Positions 1 to 9,558 of a stretch of 64,000 bases of DNA are shown in pieces. The position numbers and the translations under genes are program-made. Location: contig CANKII010000001.1 of NCBI GenBank assembly GCA_947482115.1, forward strand, positions 1-64,000. Direction: 5' to 3'. A model generated the notes under the pieces. That model worked only from the letters and a program-made list of their open reading frames with translations, did no database searches and was not told the origin of the DNA. Positions within the stretch are counted from its first letter, which is position 1; the number at the start of each line of letters is the position of its first letter. The DNA comes from Fibrobacterota bacterium. GTDB lineage: Bacteria > Fibrobacterota > Fibrobacteria > UBA11236.

Positions 1-324
1 CTGGCCGCGCCCTTCAAGCAATGCGAGTTCGACATTCTTTATGGCACCGGGATTTCCAAAGAAGGCAGTTTGCTGGACTTGGCCACGGATCTTGAGATCG
101 TGCAGAAATCCGGAACGTGGTTTTCCTATGGCAAGGATCGTCTGGGTCAGGGCCGCGAACGCGCCCGGGATTTCCTCAAGGAGAACAAGGAAATTGCTGC
201 AGAAATCGAAGCCAAGGTTCGTGAGACTTTGCAAACCGGTCGCGATGAATTGAACGCCAAGGTCAGTTCACCATCTTCCAGTGACGACGAATGGAGCAAT
301 ATTCGCGTGGCGGACGAAGCCTAA
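1..324 (+). CDS. recA: RecA recombinase, C-terminal fragment (5' end outside window)
   Basis: The reading frame is open from base 1 and ends at TAA 322-324. The first residues ([20 protein letters not shown]) and the later [19 protein letters not shown] stretch match the end of the RecA ATPase core and the start of its C-terminal domain. RecA forms filaments on single-stranded DNA for homologous recombination and for LexA cleavage. The visible 107 residues finish with a Ser/Asp/Glu-rich tail, as is usual for RecA. Walker motifs lie upstream of the window and cannot be checked. The next gene is convergent, 90 bases away. Confidence 0.95.
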   Translation: MAAPFKQCEFDILYGTGISKEGSLLDLATDLEIVQKSGTWFSYGKDRLGQGRERARDFLKENKEIAAEIEAKVRETLQTGRDELNAKVSSPSSSDDEWSNIRVADEA

Positions 325-414
325 CCTTGGTAATTCATAAATAATTGAAGTAACTGAACTCCGGATGGGAGAGCGGGGCTGTTCCGGTGAGTGCCGGGGT
401 GGCCCTTTGCTTTT

Positions 415-3009
415 TCAGGCTTCGTGAGATTCCTGAATCCGGCTGTCCGGAATCAGCTTCATGCACAACCACGGAGTCAATCCGAGAGTTGTGATCAGCA
501 AGGTGGGAAGACCCAGCACGGCGAATTTTCCGATGCTGATGATTCCCAGATGTGTGGTAAAAAGCATGCCCATATAACCGGCGGTGGTGGTGAGCGTGCC
601 CACGACCAGCAACACGCCGATATCCGAATAGATCTCGCGCAGACGGTGCCGCCCGAGCCGCAAATAGGCGAGCAGCAAATACGTGCAAAGGTTGACGCTG
701 TATCCCTGCAAGTCGGAAATGACGATGAGGTTGAACACGCCGATTTTAATGCGGAACAATCCCATCAATCCCAAAATCCAGATCATGCCCACCACCATTT
801 CGATCCCGCAAATGAGGGACAGGCGCACATCGTGAAGGATGAGGGCCAACAGCAGAATGAGGACGAGGATCATGGCGGAAAAGATTTTTACGCTGTCCCG
901 TTTGACCAGACGGATGATATCGCTGAAGATGAAACTGGAAGAAAATGCGCTCAGATGCTCCCCGTCCAGATCGAAGTGTCCATAGCGATCCTGGAAATGC
1001 CCTGCGTCAATCGCATCGGAGGAGCTGTAATTGCCGTAGATGAAACCGATTTTTCCGAACGAGCCATCCCGTTCGCGCAGCAGGTTCAGGGACCAGGGCG
1101 GAATATCGGAGCTGTTGAACTCATGCGTCTGTGCGAGTTCCCTCAGTCTTCCGATCATCATCGAGTCCTCGCCCTTGGCCCGATCAAAAATTCGGGCGCG
1201 GGCAAGCGTGTCAATTCGACGGATGTATTCCATGCGTTCCGTTTGCTGATCCGTAGGAGGGACGAAAGTGCTCAACGTCAGAAAGCTGCGCAAATAGGGA
1301 TCTTTCTCGATCGTCAGACGCTGCAACAGGGTGTCATAAAGTGTCACCATGGCCGCGGAGTCCTTCGCCAGAACAATCACCGGCTGGCTGCTGGTGCGAT
1401 GGCTGTTTAACGCCACCGCCACGGGAAGGTCATGGGTTTTTTTCTCTCCCGTTTCGCGAAGGTTGTTGAAGTCGTATTCAAAGCGCACCCGGGGTATGAA
1501 ACAGGCGAGGATCAAAGTGCCGATGCCCACCGCCACGGCCATGTTCCGGACCGTCTTTTTGCCGTTGAGGTTCTTGAGGAAAGCGGGATTCCAAGATCGC
1601 GCTTTTTTGGGGCGGAGTGACGGCCATACCTTGAATTTTTCGTGCAAGCCCTGCCACATGAAAATGAAAGAGGGCATGGTGAAAAAAGCGCATAGCATGC
1701 TGATGCCTATGCCGATGCTGGCGATGAAGGCGAATTCGTAGAAGCCCACGAATTTGGATACGCGCAAAGTCAGCAATCCCGCGATGGTGGTTGTGGCATG
1801 CACCAGCAGCGAGAAGAACAAGGTGACCATGGTTTTTTCCAGGGCCTCTTTCCACGTGCGCCCGGCAAGCACAAGCTTTTGGGCATGGCCGAGGATATAA
1901 ATGGAAAAGTCGATGCCCATCCCGAACAGGATGGCGATCACAAACACGGTGTAAAGATTCAGGCGGCCATAGGTCAGGGCGATGGCGGCGAGGGTTATGA
2001 GGCTGGCGAGGATGGCCTGCAGTCCGATGATGGCCACGGGTCCGATGCCGCGAAAGAAAAAGAAGATGATGAGAATGTTCAGGCCCACGGAAATGGCGGT
2101 GGCGATGGCGCCGTTTCTGGCCAGCGAGTTGACTTCCTCGAATCCCTTGTAAGGACCTTCCACCCCGATGTCCAGCTTGTTTCCGTATCTCGCCTGAATT
2201 GGTGCCAGCAAGGATTTGGATCGGGCCAGAACCGTTTTCACATAGTCGATGTCGGAACTCGGATACTTGAGGGCTGCCTGCACCAGGCCCACGGTTTTTC
2301 CATCCCGTGTTTTTCCCATCAACCGGGTGCGCAGGTTGGAGGGAATTCCATTCTTGGGATCGAACTCGTATTTTGCAGAATCCCCGGCCATGTTCTTTTT
2401 GAAGAACTCCCTGAAAGCATCCGCAGCCTCGTCGGGAAGGCCCAGTTGCTGCGGAATGGTGGCGTTGAACCATTCCGTTTGCGCAGGTTTTTCGGAAGTT
2501 TCGGGTTCGTCGCTTAACAGATCCACGCCGAGCGGGCTTTGTGTTCCCAAGTCCATTTGGGTTTGCTTCAACTTGTTTTGAATGTCGTTGAGATAGGGAA
2601 CCGGCAAATAGAGCAGCGCGTGTTCCTTGAAGAACTTGTTGTCGCGGGCGATTTGCACATAAACCAGATCCGGCCAGTCTTTTTCAAGTTCCGCCTTGAG
2701 TTCGTCTTGAATGCGGGCAACGGTATCGGGATTGTCCGACACAATGGAAATCGTGTACAAGTCCGTGCTTCCAAAACGAGCCTTGGTTTCGCGCATGGCC
2801 CGGATGGTTTCGGTATTTCGCGGCAGCAGGGAATCCAGATTGGCATCCAACCGTATCTTGGTACTGCACCAAATGCCGAATCCTGCGATTAACAACGAAG
2901 CCAGAACGATGGCCAGCCGGTTCTTGTGGGCAAAATTGAGATAAGCCCGAATCCAGCGTTGGGTGAAGGAAGGGCCTGAGGACCTTTTATTGGCAGGGTT
3001 TGAAGTCAT
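415..3009 (-). CDS. RND-superfamily exporter (MMPL type)
   Basis: 864 residues with the two-fold RND/MMPL layout: a membrane helix at about 31-50, a periplasmic domain to about 300, a cluster of helices at about 305-470, a second helix near 490 followed by another periplasmic domain, and a final helix cluster at about 700-850. The stretch after helix 1 (RLDANLDSLLPRN) is typical of the predicted-exporter branch that includes the hopanoid transporter HpnN. Such proteins use proton flux to move lipids or hydrophobic molecules outward; the substrate here is unknown. A LolA-like gene and an outer-membrane barrel gene lie 5-6 kb away, the usual partners of this branch. It is divergent from the 3163 gene. 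Confidence 0.85.
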   Translation of the reverse strand: MTSNPANKRSSGPSFTQRWIRAYLNFAHKNRLAIVLASLLIAGFGIWCSTKIRLDANLDSLLPRNTETIRAMRETKARFGSTDLYTISIVSDNPDTVARIQDELKAELEKDWPDLVYVQIARDNKFFKEHALLYLPVPYLNDIQNKLKQTQMDLGTQSPLGVDLLSDEPETSEKPAQTEWFNATIPQQLGLPDEAADAFREFFKKNMAGDSAKYEFDPKNGIPSNLRTRLMGKTRDGKTVGLVQAALKYPSSDIDYVKTVLARSKSLLAPIQARYGNKLDIGVEGPYKGFEEVNSLARNGAIATAISVGLNILIIFFFFRGIGPVAIIGLQAILASLITLAAIALTYGRLNLYTVFVIAILFGMGIDFSIYILGHAQKLVLAGRTWKEALEKTMVTLFFSLLVHATTTIAGLLTLRVSKFVGFYEFAFIASIGIGISMLCAFFTMPSFIFMWQGLHEKFKVWPSLRPKKARSWNPAFLKNLNGKKTVRNMAVAVGIGTLILACFIPRVRFEYDFNNLRETGEKKTHDLPVAVALNSHRTSSQPVIVLAKDSAAMVTLYDTLLQRLTIEKDPYLRSFLTLSTFVPPTDQQTERMEYIRRIDTLARARIFDRAKGEDSMMIGRLRELAQTHEFNSSDIPPWSLNLLRERDGSFGKIGFIYGNYSSSDAIDAGHFQDRYGHFDLDGEHLSAFSSSFIFSDIIRLVKRDSVKIFSAMILVLILLLALILHDVRLSLICGIEMVVGMIWILGLMGLFRIKIGVFNLIVISDLQGYSVNLCTYLLLAYLRLGRHRLREIYSDIGVLLVVGTLTTTAGYMGMLFTTHLGIISIGKFAVLGLPTLLITTLGLTPWLCMKLIPDSRIQESHEA

Positions 3010-3162
3010 GCGGAACGGATTGAAAGCGGGTTGATTTGCTAATTGTAACCGCTTCTTTTACCAAAAAGATTGAAGAAAGCGAACCTTTTTTTGGGAAAAG
3101 AGGATATTATAGGATTACACAACTGGTCTTACCAAAGTGAGTGGGCCTGAAAGGGAGAAAAG

Positions 3163-5148
3163 ATGAAAACGGCATTATGGGGTGTTTTACTTGCAGCAGC
3201 TTGCGGGTTTTCGCAGGAAACGTACTCAACGTGGACCGCGTATAAAAACATCACGATCAACACAACCACAGATACGGCTAATGGCGGCGCGAGTGTTGCC
3301 AATACCGTGACGAATTTTCCGACGCTTGTCCGGTTGACCTCCGCCAATGCCGATGTCTTTTCCCAGTCATTGGCCAACGGGGCAGATATCCGCTTTACGG
3401 ACGCCAGTGGTGCCGTCCGTCTCAGCCATCAAGTGGAAAGATGGGATACGGCTTCCAAGTCCGCCGAGTTCTGGGTTTTGGTTCCCAGCGTTGCTGGCAA
3501 TGCCACCACCACCTTTCGCATCTATTGGGGCAAGAGCGGTGCTGCCGACAGTTCCAAGGGAACGGCAACGTTTGACACAGCCAACGGATTTCAAGCCGTG
3601 TGGCACATGAACAAGGGCGATACCACGAGCGAAGCCGATGCGACTTTAAACGGATTCAATCAATCGGAAATCAATGGTCCGATTGATTCCGTAGGTGTCA
3701 TTGGTCGCGCCCGGCGCTTGAACGGAACCAATCAGCGTTTCCAGGCTGCGAACACGGCTTCCAGCAAATTGAACTTCCAGCTGACGGACAGTTACACCCT
3801 TTCTGCATGGATGTATCCCTACGCCATTACCACCACGGCAAATTCTGGACATAAAATCATCGACAAGGGTGACAATCAATACGTGCTGGCGATTTACGAT
3901 GCGGCAACACCGAAGTATTGGGAAATCACCACCCGCGGCAATAATGCCTATAATCAATGCCGTTCCAACGGAACGCCCACCATCACGGGTGACGCCTCTG
4001 TCGGAGCATGGCATCATCTTGTAGGAACCTATCAGGGTGCGGCTGTGGGACAGCCTGTGGCTGAATCCCTTTATTACGACGGGGTCTTAATCAACACTTG
4101 GGCGGGTACGAACACAAATAACACCGGCAGAAATTTGACTTACAACGTAAGCCTTGGTGTTCAAGCTGCCGGAACCGCGCCCGGTGGCACAACCTTTACC
4201 CGATATTGGAACGGTTTGCTTGATGAAGTGGAAATGTCCAATGTTTCCCGTTCACCTGCCTGGATCAAACTCCAGTATGCCACCGAAAAACCGGGTGCCA
4301 ATGCGGTAACCTTGGGAACTTCTACACCCAACATTCCGGGATTCCCGACTGTGACCAACCCCGCGAATCAAGCCCTGCTCGCCGGCGCGACAGCGAGATT
4401 CAAAGTGACCGCCACGGGCAACGCGACCTTGGTTTACAAGTGGGTCCGCCGCAATATCGACACCGTGGGAACGAATGCGGACAGTCTGATTCTCACCAAC
4501 GTTTCCAATGCCGATACGGGTTCTTACAAGTGCGTCGTGCGCAACACTGTCGGTCAGGTTGTGAGCAGTCCCGCCACGCTCACCATTCTCACCTTGCCTG
4601 CCATTTCCCAGCAGCCCTCCGATGTGAGTCTCAATGTGGGTGGAACGGCAAGATTTGGGGTGGTTGCCACCGGCACCACTCCCCGAACTTACAAGTGGGT
4701 AAAGAACAACACGGATACGCTTACTAATCCCAGTGCGAGTACGGATACCCTGATCCTTGCGAACGTACAGGTTGCGGACAGCGGAACCTACAAGTGCGTG
4801 GTGCGCAATGTCGCCGGGCAAGCGGTTAGCAATGCGGCCCGTTTGACCGTTACGCCCGTGGCCATTGTGATTCAAAAACTGTCCGGCTCCATGGGTGTTC
4901 ATGCTTCCGGATCGATTGTCACCTTCAGTTTCCCCTCCACAGCTTCCGGAGTTCAGGTTTCAGTGCGCGATGTGTTGGGACACAATGTGTGGAGTCGCAA
5001 AGCTGTCGCCGGAGCCACCGAAATCTCCTGGGATCGGAAAGCCGGTGGGAATTCCGCCCAACCGGGAATCTACTACGTCCGGGTAAGCGCAGACGTGGGT
5101 GGAAAGTCAAAAATTCTGGCGGAATCCAAACTGGCATTGACCCGCTGA
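3163..5148 (+). CDS. Secreted DUF2341-LamG-Ig protein with C-terminal sorting-type domain
   Basis: 661 residues behind a good Shine-Dalgarno (AGGGAG). A signal peptide covers about 1-18 (MKTALWGVLLAAACGFSQ). Domains in order: DUF2341 (about 25-130, with FPTLVRL and ADIRFTDASG), a LamG/concanavalin-like lectin fold (about 150-370, ending WNGLLDEVEMSN), two Ig-like domains (about 385-480 and 480-575, each with a DTGSYKC- or DSGTYKC-type strand) and a C-terminal beta-sandwich (about 580-661, GIYYVRVSADVGG). That last domain resembles T9SS sorting domains and is shared with the next gene. DUF2341-LamG proteins are usually surface adhesins or glycan-binding proteins; no catalytic motif is visible. 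A terminator follows at 5172. Confidence 0.85.
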   Translation: MKTALWGVLLAAACGFSQETYSTWTAYKNITINTTTDTANGGASVANTVTNFPTLVRLTSANADVFSQSLANGADIRFTDASGAVRLSHQVERWDTASKSAEFWVLVPSVAGNATTTFRIYWGKSGAADSSKGTATFDTANGFQAVWHMNKGDTTSEADATLNGFNQSEINGPIDSVGVIGRARRLNGTNQRFQAANTASSKLNFQLTDSYTLSAWMYPYAITTTANSGHKIIDKGDNQYVLAIYDAATPKYWEITTRGNNAYNQCRSNGTPTITGDASVGAWHHLVGTYQGAAVGQPVAESLYYDGVLINTWAGTNTNNTGRNLTYNVSLGVQAAGTAPGGTTFTRYWNGLLDEVEMSNVSRSPAWIKLQYATEKPGANAVTLGTSTPNIPGFPTVTNPANQALLAGATARFKVTATGNATLVYKWVRRNIDTVGTNADSLILTNVSNADTGSYKCVVRNTVGQVVSSPATLTILTLPAISQQPSDVSLNVGGTARFGVVATGTTPRTYKWVKNNTDTLTNPSASTDTLILANVQVADSGTYKCVVRNVAGQAVSNAARLTVTPVAIVIQKLSGSMGVHASGSIVTFSFPSTASGVQVSVRDVLGHNVWSRKAVAGATEISWDRKAGGNSAQPGIYYVRVSADVGGKSKILAESKLALTR

Positions 5149-5171
5149 AATCCTTTTTTGAAAGCAGAAAG

Positions 5172-5196
5172 GCCCCCGGTTTCCGGGGGCTTTTTT
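5172..5196 (+). terminator. Rho-independent terminator
   Basis: A perfect 8-bp stem GCCCCCGG/CCGGGGGC with a TTT loop is followed by six T residues, 24 bases after the stop codon of the upstream LamG gene. Confidence 0.9.
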
Positions 5197-5258
5197 GTTG
5201 CCTCATGCCCTATATTTTCTTGTATTTTTTCGGCACTCTTTGCGTGACTTTTGGACGT

Positions 5259-5270
5259 AATTACGTAATT
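5259..5270. promoter_or_regulatory. Palindromic site upstream of second LamG gene
   Basis: AATTACGTAATT is a perfect 12-base palindrome and is preceded by an overlapping direct copy (ACGTAATTACGTAATT from 5255). It lies 42 bases before the start at 5313 and after the upstream terminator, so it could be an operator in the promoter region. No binding protein can be named. Confidence 0.3.
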
Positions 5271-5312
5271 AAGGTGAGGTACATCATATTACTGCAGGAC
5301 GGAAGAAAAAAA

Positions 5313-7805
5313 ATGAACGGCAAAAAATGGGCGGGTGGGATTTTTTTACTGGGAGTGGCCTTGGCCTTTTCCGCAGAGGACTATACCCAGTGGGGGTCTT
5401 TGAAGACGATTGTCGTGGATACGCGCAGCCAAACCGGAAGCGCCAATGTTGCCACGGCCCAGGCCGGCTTTCCTCTGCTTGTACGTCTTAACAACACCAA
5501 TGCCGCAGATGTTTTCACGGGCTCGCAGGGTGCCGGAGCCGATATTCGCTTTGCGCAGGGCGCGACTCATCTTTCCTATCAGAGGGAGCGTTGGGATGGA
5601 ACCAATAAGCTGGCCGAATTCTGGGTTTTGGTTCCAGCCATTAAAGGCAATGACACGACCCAGATCCAGATTTATTGGAACAAGCAAAATGCCGGAGACA
5701 GTTCAAAAAGCACAGCCGTTTTTACCCCGGACAATGGATATCGGGCGGTATGGCATCTTGGCGAAACCGCGAATCCTTCCTCAGATGCGACCATCAATGC
5801 AGCCAGTGCGAAATGGCAGAATAATCCCGCTTCAACGACGGGAATGATCGGAAACGCCCTCAACTTTGCAAACGGCGCGGGTCAGGGTGCCACGGGCACC
5901 AACGGAAAATATCTCACTGCCTCCAACACCACCAGCACCTTTGATGTAGATGGAACCAACGGTGTAACCCTTTCCTTCTGGATGAGACGCACGGCCACCA
6001 ATACGAGTGGCACCTCGGTGCAAATGATGGCGGGCAGATACAACTACAGCGGCGGCAGCGATCGCCAGTATGGCATGACCACAACTGCAGCCGGTCTGAT
6101 TACGCTTTTTTATTCGGCAGATGGCTCCGGGGATGCCACGTTATCCGCCGGGGTGACGGCAACAGCCAATACCTGGTATCATGTGACCACAACCTTGACC
6201 GCGAATTCCCAAATTATTTATGTGAACGGGGTGCGCAGGGCCTCGGCTGCGGGAGCGATGACCTCCCTGGATCAGGCATTTCCCGATCCGTTTACCATCG
6301 CCAAGATGGACTCCGCCGCGCCCTATGACCAGTACTTCAACGGAACTCTCGACGAAGTGGAACTGGCGGCCAAGGCGCGAACGGCCGACTGGATCAAACT
6401 CACCTATCAGACGCAGAGAGCGGACTCGACCTTTGTGACTTTGGGGGCGACGGTTTTACAGGCGCCTTCCAATTTCTCCTACGCTCCCAATCCCGCTGTG
6501 TATACGGTGGGTTATGCGATTCCCAACAGCCTGCCGCAGATCTCGGGAAGCGTCACCACTTATTCCGTGACACCGGGATTGCCCTCCGGTTTGTCCTTGG
6601 ATGCGGTTACCGGAATCATTTCGGGAACACCGACTTCGGCGGCGGCAACTGCGACCTATACCATCTCCGCAACCAATCCCGGTGGAACAGCCACTACTCT
6701 ATTAGTGATTACGGTGAACGCGGCTCTCGCAGCTCCCTCGAATGTTTCCTACACCACTCCCGTCATCTATGGTTTGAATACGGTCATTGCCAACAATGTC
6801 CCCGTGGTGACCGGCACCGCGACGAGCTTTTCCATCAGTCCCGCGCTTCCCACCGGTTTGAATTTCAATACATCCACGGGTGTGATATCGGGTACTGCGA
6901 CGACGGCATCGGTTGCAACCGCTTACACGGTGACGGCCAGCAATACGGCGGGTTCCAAAACGGGAACGGTAAACATCACCGTGCTTGCGCCTCCCACGGG
7001 ATTGTCTTACTCCACTCCCACCGCAAATTATCCCACGACAAAAGTGATCCCCGCAAACAATCCCACGGTGAACGGAACGATTGCGACTTATTCCGTGAAT
7101 CCCGCGCTTCCCGGCGGTCTGACTCTGAACAGCACGACAGGTGTGATTTCCGGAACTCCGACAGTTGCTGCAGCCGCGAAGACTTATGTCGTGACGGCAA
7201 CGAATGCAGCAGGCTCCACTACCGCTTCCATTAGCATTACGATCTATGGAGCGCCATCAAGCCTGTTCTACACTTCAAATCCTGTGATCTACCTCCAGAA
7301 CCAGACCATTTCTGCCGACTATGCGGTGGTGACAGGCACGGTGACCAAATTTTCGATATCCCCAGCTTTACCGACTGGGCTTAACATGGATACCTTGACG
7401 GGCTCCATTACCGGCACACCTACGGTGGCCACACCGGGTACGGTGAATTACACCGTCACAGCCACCAATGGCGCGGGTTCAACCACGGTGACTTTGAGTC
7501 TTTCGGTGATTTCTTCGGCGGCCATTACGCCCCAGTTTGAAAAAACCCTGTTATTCCATGTTTCCGGAACGGGTTCTATTGCATTCCGCTTTCCCAAAAA
7601 TGTGGAGCGTCTGCATCTTTCCGTTCTGGATGTTTGGGGCCGCACGGTGTGGAGCCGAAAAATCGAAGCTGGAGCCACGGAGGTTTCGTGGAACCGGAAG
7701 GCTGAGGGTCATTCCATCGCAGCCGGAACCTACATCGTCCGGCTTGCCGCCAGTGAATTTCAATCCCGGTTGCTGGCCGAATCCAAGATCACATTGACCC
7801 CCTGA
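5313..7805 (+). CDS. Secreted DUF2341-LamG-He_PIG protein with C-terminal sorting-type domain
   Basis: 830 residues. The frame extends upstream, but ATG 5313 starts a signal peptide (MNGKKWAGGIFLLGVALAFS) and lies after the previous gene's terminator. Domains: DUF2341 (about 20-130), LamG (about 140-385, ending YFNGTLDEVEL), then four tandem He_PIG/putative Ig repeats (about 390-740), each with the P-x-LP-x-GL...TG-x-ISGTP signature, and a C-terminal domain (about 745-830) close to that of the 3163 gene (VWSRK...AGATE motif in both). It is probably a surface-anchored adhesin or carbohydrate-binding protein. The two neighbours share their ends but differ in the middle (Ig versus He_PIG), which suggests duplication followed by module exchange. 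Confidence 0.85.
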   Translation: MNGKKWAGGIFLLGVALAFSAEDYTQWGSLKTIVVDTRSQTGSANVATAQAGFPLLVRLNNTNAADVFTGSQGAGADIRFAQGATHLSYQRERWDGTNKLAEFWVLVPAIKGNDTTQIQIYWNKQNAGDSSKSTAVFTPDNGYRAVWHLGETANPSSDATINAASAKWQNNPASTTGMIGNALNFANGAGQGATGTNGKYLTASNTTSTFDVDGTNGVTLSFWMRRTATNTSGTSVQMMAGRYNYSGGSDRQYGMTTTAAGLITLFYSADGSGDATLSAGVTATANTWYHVTTTLTANSQIIYVNGVRRASAAGAMTSLDQAFPDPFTIAKMDSAAPYDQYFNGTLDEVELAAKARTADWIKLTYQTQRADSTFVTLGATVLQAPSNFSYAPNPAVYTVGYAIPNSLPQISGSVTTYSVTPGLPSGLSLDAVTGIISGTPTSAAATATYTISATNPGGTATTLLVITVNAALAAPSNVSYTTPVIYGLNTVIANNVPVVTGTATSFSISPALPTGLNFNTSTGVISGTATTASVATAYTVTASNTAGSKTGTVNITVLAPPTGLSYSTPTANYPTTKVIPANNPTVNGTIATYSVNPALPGGLTLNSTTGVISGTPTVAAAAKTYVVTATNAAGSTTASISITIYGAPSSLFYTSNPVIYLQNQTISADYAVVTGTVTKFSISPALPTGLNMDTLTGSITGTPTVATPGTVNYTVTATNGAGSTTVTLSLSVISSAAITPQFEKTLLFHVSGTGSIAFRFPKNVERLHLSVLDVWGRTVWSRKIEAGATEVSWNRKAEGHSIAAGTYIVRLAASEFQSRLLAESKITLTP

Positions 7806-7806
7806 A

Positions 7807-8598
7807 ATGGGTCGGTGGGTTTGCGGCATTCAGGCCGCCGTGGTTCTGTGTGGATTGACTTTCAGCGATACGATTCCCCCGCCGGATTCGGGACTGGCGT
7901 TGCTGGCCCAAGCGGCCGAAAATCAGTACCGGGGGAGTTATTCCTCCGGGGTGATTTTTGTCCGCGAATCCTTTTTGCGCGGCAGGGATTCCCTGCACGG
8001 GCGATTGGAGTTCAACGATTCAAACGGCGAGAGACAATTGCACCTCAAAGGCCGGGATCAGGCGTTTGACTGGTGGAGCCGCAATTTCGGACAGGAACAA
8101 TGGTGGATGGATGGCAACAGCGAACGCCTCCACCGCATTCCGTTTCGCTCCCTCAAGAAACCCGCCTTCGCCTCCCTGTTGAGCTATGAAGATTTGATAA
8201 AGCTGCCCGGGGATTATCTGCCGGATGCACTGTCCTGCCGGAAAGTTTCAGAAACGGATTCGATCTGCGAGTTGAAAATCCTGCTGAGGAAACCGTCGCG
8301 TTTGCGTTATGCCTCGCTGGAAATCAGCCTGCAGAAAAATCCGGTATTGCTGCGGCGCATTGTTTTTTGGGGTGCGGATGGACGCAAGCTGAAATCATTG
8401 GAAGTGCTGGATTACCGGAAGTCGGAGGGGAAATATTTGCCGGTGGGCTTGAGCATATTCGACGGGGACAGTCTTGCTTCAGTGCGAATGTCCCTGTCCA
8501 ATCCCAGCGTCATTCCTGCGGGAGCGGACAATACGCGAGTGCGGAATAATGCGGTGATCCGGAAAACCGAGGAGATTCAGGCGCCGGACCCGGAATAA
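7807..8598 (+). CDS. Outer-membrane lipoprotein-sorting (LolA-fold-like) protein
   Basis: 263 residues with an N-terminal signal sequence; the start lies one base after the TGA of the LamG gene, so translation is probably coupled. The pattern of a secreted protein with AAENQYRGSYSSGVIFVRES at the N-terminus, an EQWWMDG strand, a LLSYEDLIKLPGDY segment and SLEVLDYRKSEGKYLPVGL near the end is that of the LolA-like outer membrane lipoprotein-sorting protein family commonly encoded beside MMPL/RND exporters. It would be periplasmic and could carry a lipid or lipoprotein between membranes. The family call is from sequence pattern only; no lipid-binding residues can be pointed out. Confidence 0.65.
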   Translation: MGRWVCGIQAAVVLCGLTFSDTIPPPDSGLALLAQAAENQYRGSYSSGVIFVRESFLRGRDSLHGRLEFNDSNGERQLHLKGRDQAFDWWSRNFGQEQWWMDGNSERLHRIPFRSLKKPAFASLLSYEDLIKLPGDYLPDALSCRKVSETDSICELKILLRKPSRLRYASLEISLQKNPVLLRRIVFWGADGRKLKSLEVLDYRKSEGKYLPVGLSIFDGDSLASVRMSLSNPSVIPAGADNTRVRNNAVIRKTEEIQAPDPE

Positions 8599-8600
8599 TT

Positions 8601-9527
8601 TCAGTGCTCTCCCAGATGTAAAATCTGAATGTTCCAAATCCATTGCAAGGCGAGATGCAGTCGCAGCGGCCAGCCTTTCCCAGCCAGCTGTGGGTGCTCG
8701 GTCCAAAACCCGATTTCTCCATCAAGGCCGTGATAAGCGCGGTCGTTGTTATGTCCCCTGCGTAATCCGGTAAAGCCCGCCGAAACCAGATTCTCGGCCT
8801 GGTGGGTGTGCGTCGCCCAAGTGTACTGATCGCGAAGCACCACTCCCTGCGCCGAGAACCCCCAGCCTGCAAAATAGGGATCGAGTGTCAGCAGGGATTG
8901 CGCATACACCGAATTGAGTCGATCGTTTCTTTTGATGAGCAAGCCGGAATTGTATTCCAGCACGATGTCCTTGGTCTCGGTGTTCACATCCCACAAACTT
9001 CGGAAGGCCCCCATCAGCAATTGCACCCGTCCCACGTCCACGATGAGGTTCCCGTGAAAAGTGAACACATCGGCACCGACCGGTTCACGCACCCGCGAGT
9101 CCATGATTTTCCCAGGTCGCCAATCGGAAAGAGCCGGAAGCCAATCGATGGCCGCACCGGAGGGAGTGCTGAAACCAATCATGCTGTAGGGGAAAAGCAG
9201 CCGGTTGTAGCCAAGCCCGCCTTCCAGAAAGCGAACGGGCTTGAGATTGAAAAGGACTTCGATATCGGATTGATAAGGGGAGAGGGTGGCATTTCCCTGC
9301 GCTTCCAGATAGGTACCGCGGAAAACATCCCCTGCCCGGATGTTGATGGGTTCCAGCCACCCCGCCTTGAGATTATAGGCGCCTGTGGTGGGCAGATAAT
9401 GATATCCCACCGGACTGCCTTCGAACGTGACCCCTTGCTGCAAAAAGGGTCCAAAGCGCAATGGACGGACGCTTTCCGCATGCGTCATGATGGCGAGGGC
9501 GAGAAAAATTCCAGACAGTTTCTTCAT
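8601..9527 (-). CDS. Predicted outer-membrane beta-barrel protein, function unknown
   Basis: 308 residues with a cleavable signal peptide (MKKLSGIFLALAIMTHAES). The rest is made of alternating short strands rich in Tyr, Trp, Gly and Leu (for example VRFLEGGLGYNRLLFPYSMI), as expected for an outer-membrane barrel, although it does not end in the usual aromatic residue. I do not recognise a named family. It is convergent with the LolA-like gene (2 bases apart) and divergent from mutY. By analogy with RND-LolA-barrel sets it might be the outer-membrane partner of the exporter at 415-3009; this is inference from position only. Confidence 0.6.
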   Translation of the reverse strand: MKKLSGIFLALAIMTHAESVRPLRFGPFLQQGVTFEGSPVGYHYLPTTGAYNLKAGWLEPINIRAGDVFRGTYLEAQGNATLSPYQSDIEVLFNLKPVRFLEGGLGYNRLLFPYSMIGFSTPSGAAIDWLPALSDWRPGKIMDSRVREPVGADVFTFHGNLIVDVGRVQLLMGAFRSLWDVNTETKDIVLEYNSGLLIKRNDRLNSVYAQSLLTLDPYFAGWGFSAQGVVLRDQYTWATHTHQAENLVSAGFTGLRRGHNNDRAYHGLDGEIGFWTEHPQLAGKGWPLRLHLALQWIWNIQILHLGEH

Positions 9528-9558
9528 TCGGGATCAATTATAGATTCCATGCACTTCC

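Noticed and set aside
340-414. Possible terminator after recA
   Set aside because: Only two short four-base stems are found before the TTTGCTTTTT run; too weak to list as a feature.
391-1410. Long open frame of 339 codons on the plus strand
   Set aside because: It is antisense to the RND exporter, whose membrane helices and family motifs are clear. The translation is rich in His, Gln, Asp and Glu with no domain, as expected for the mirror of a GC-rich gene.
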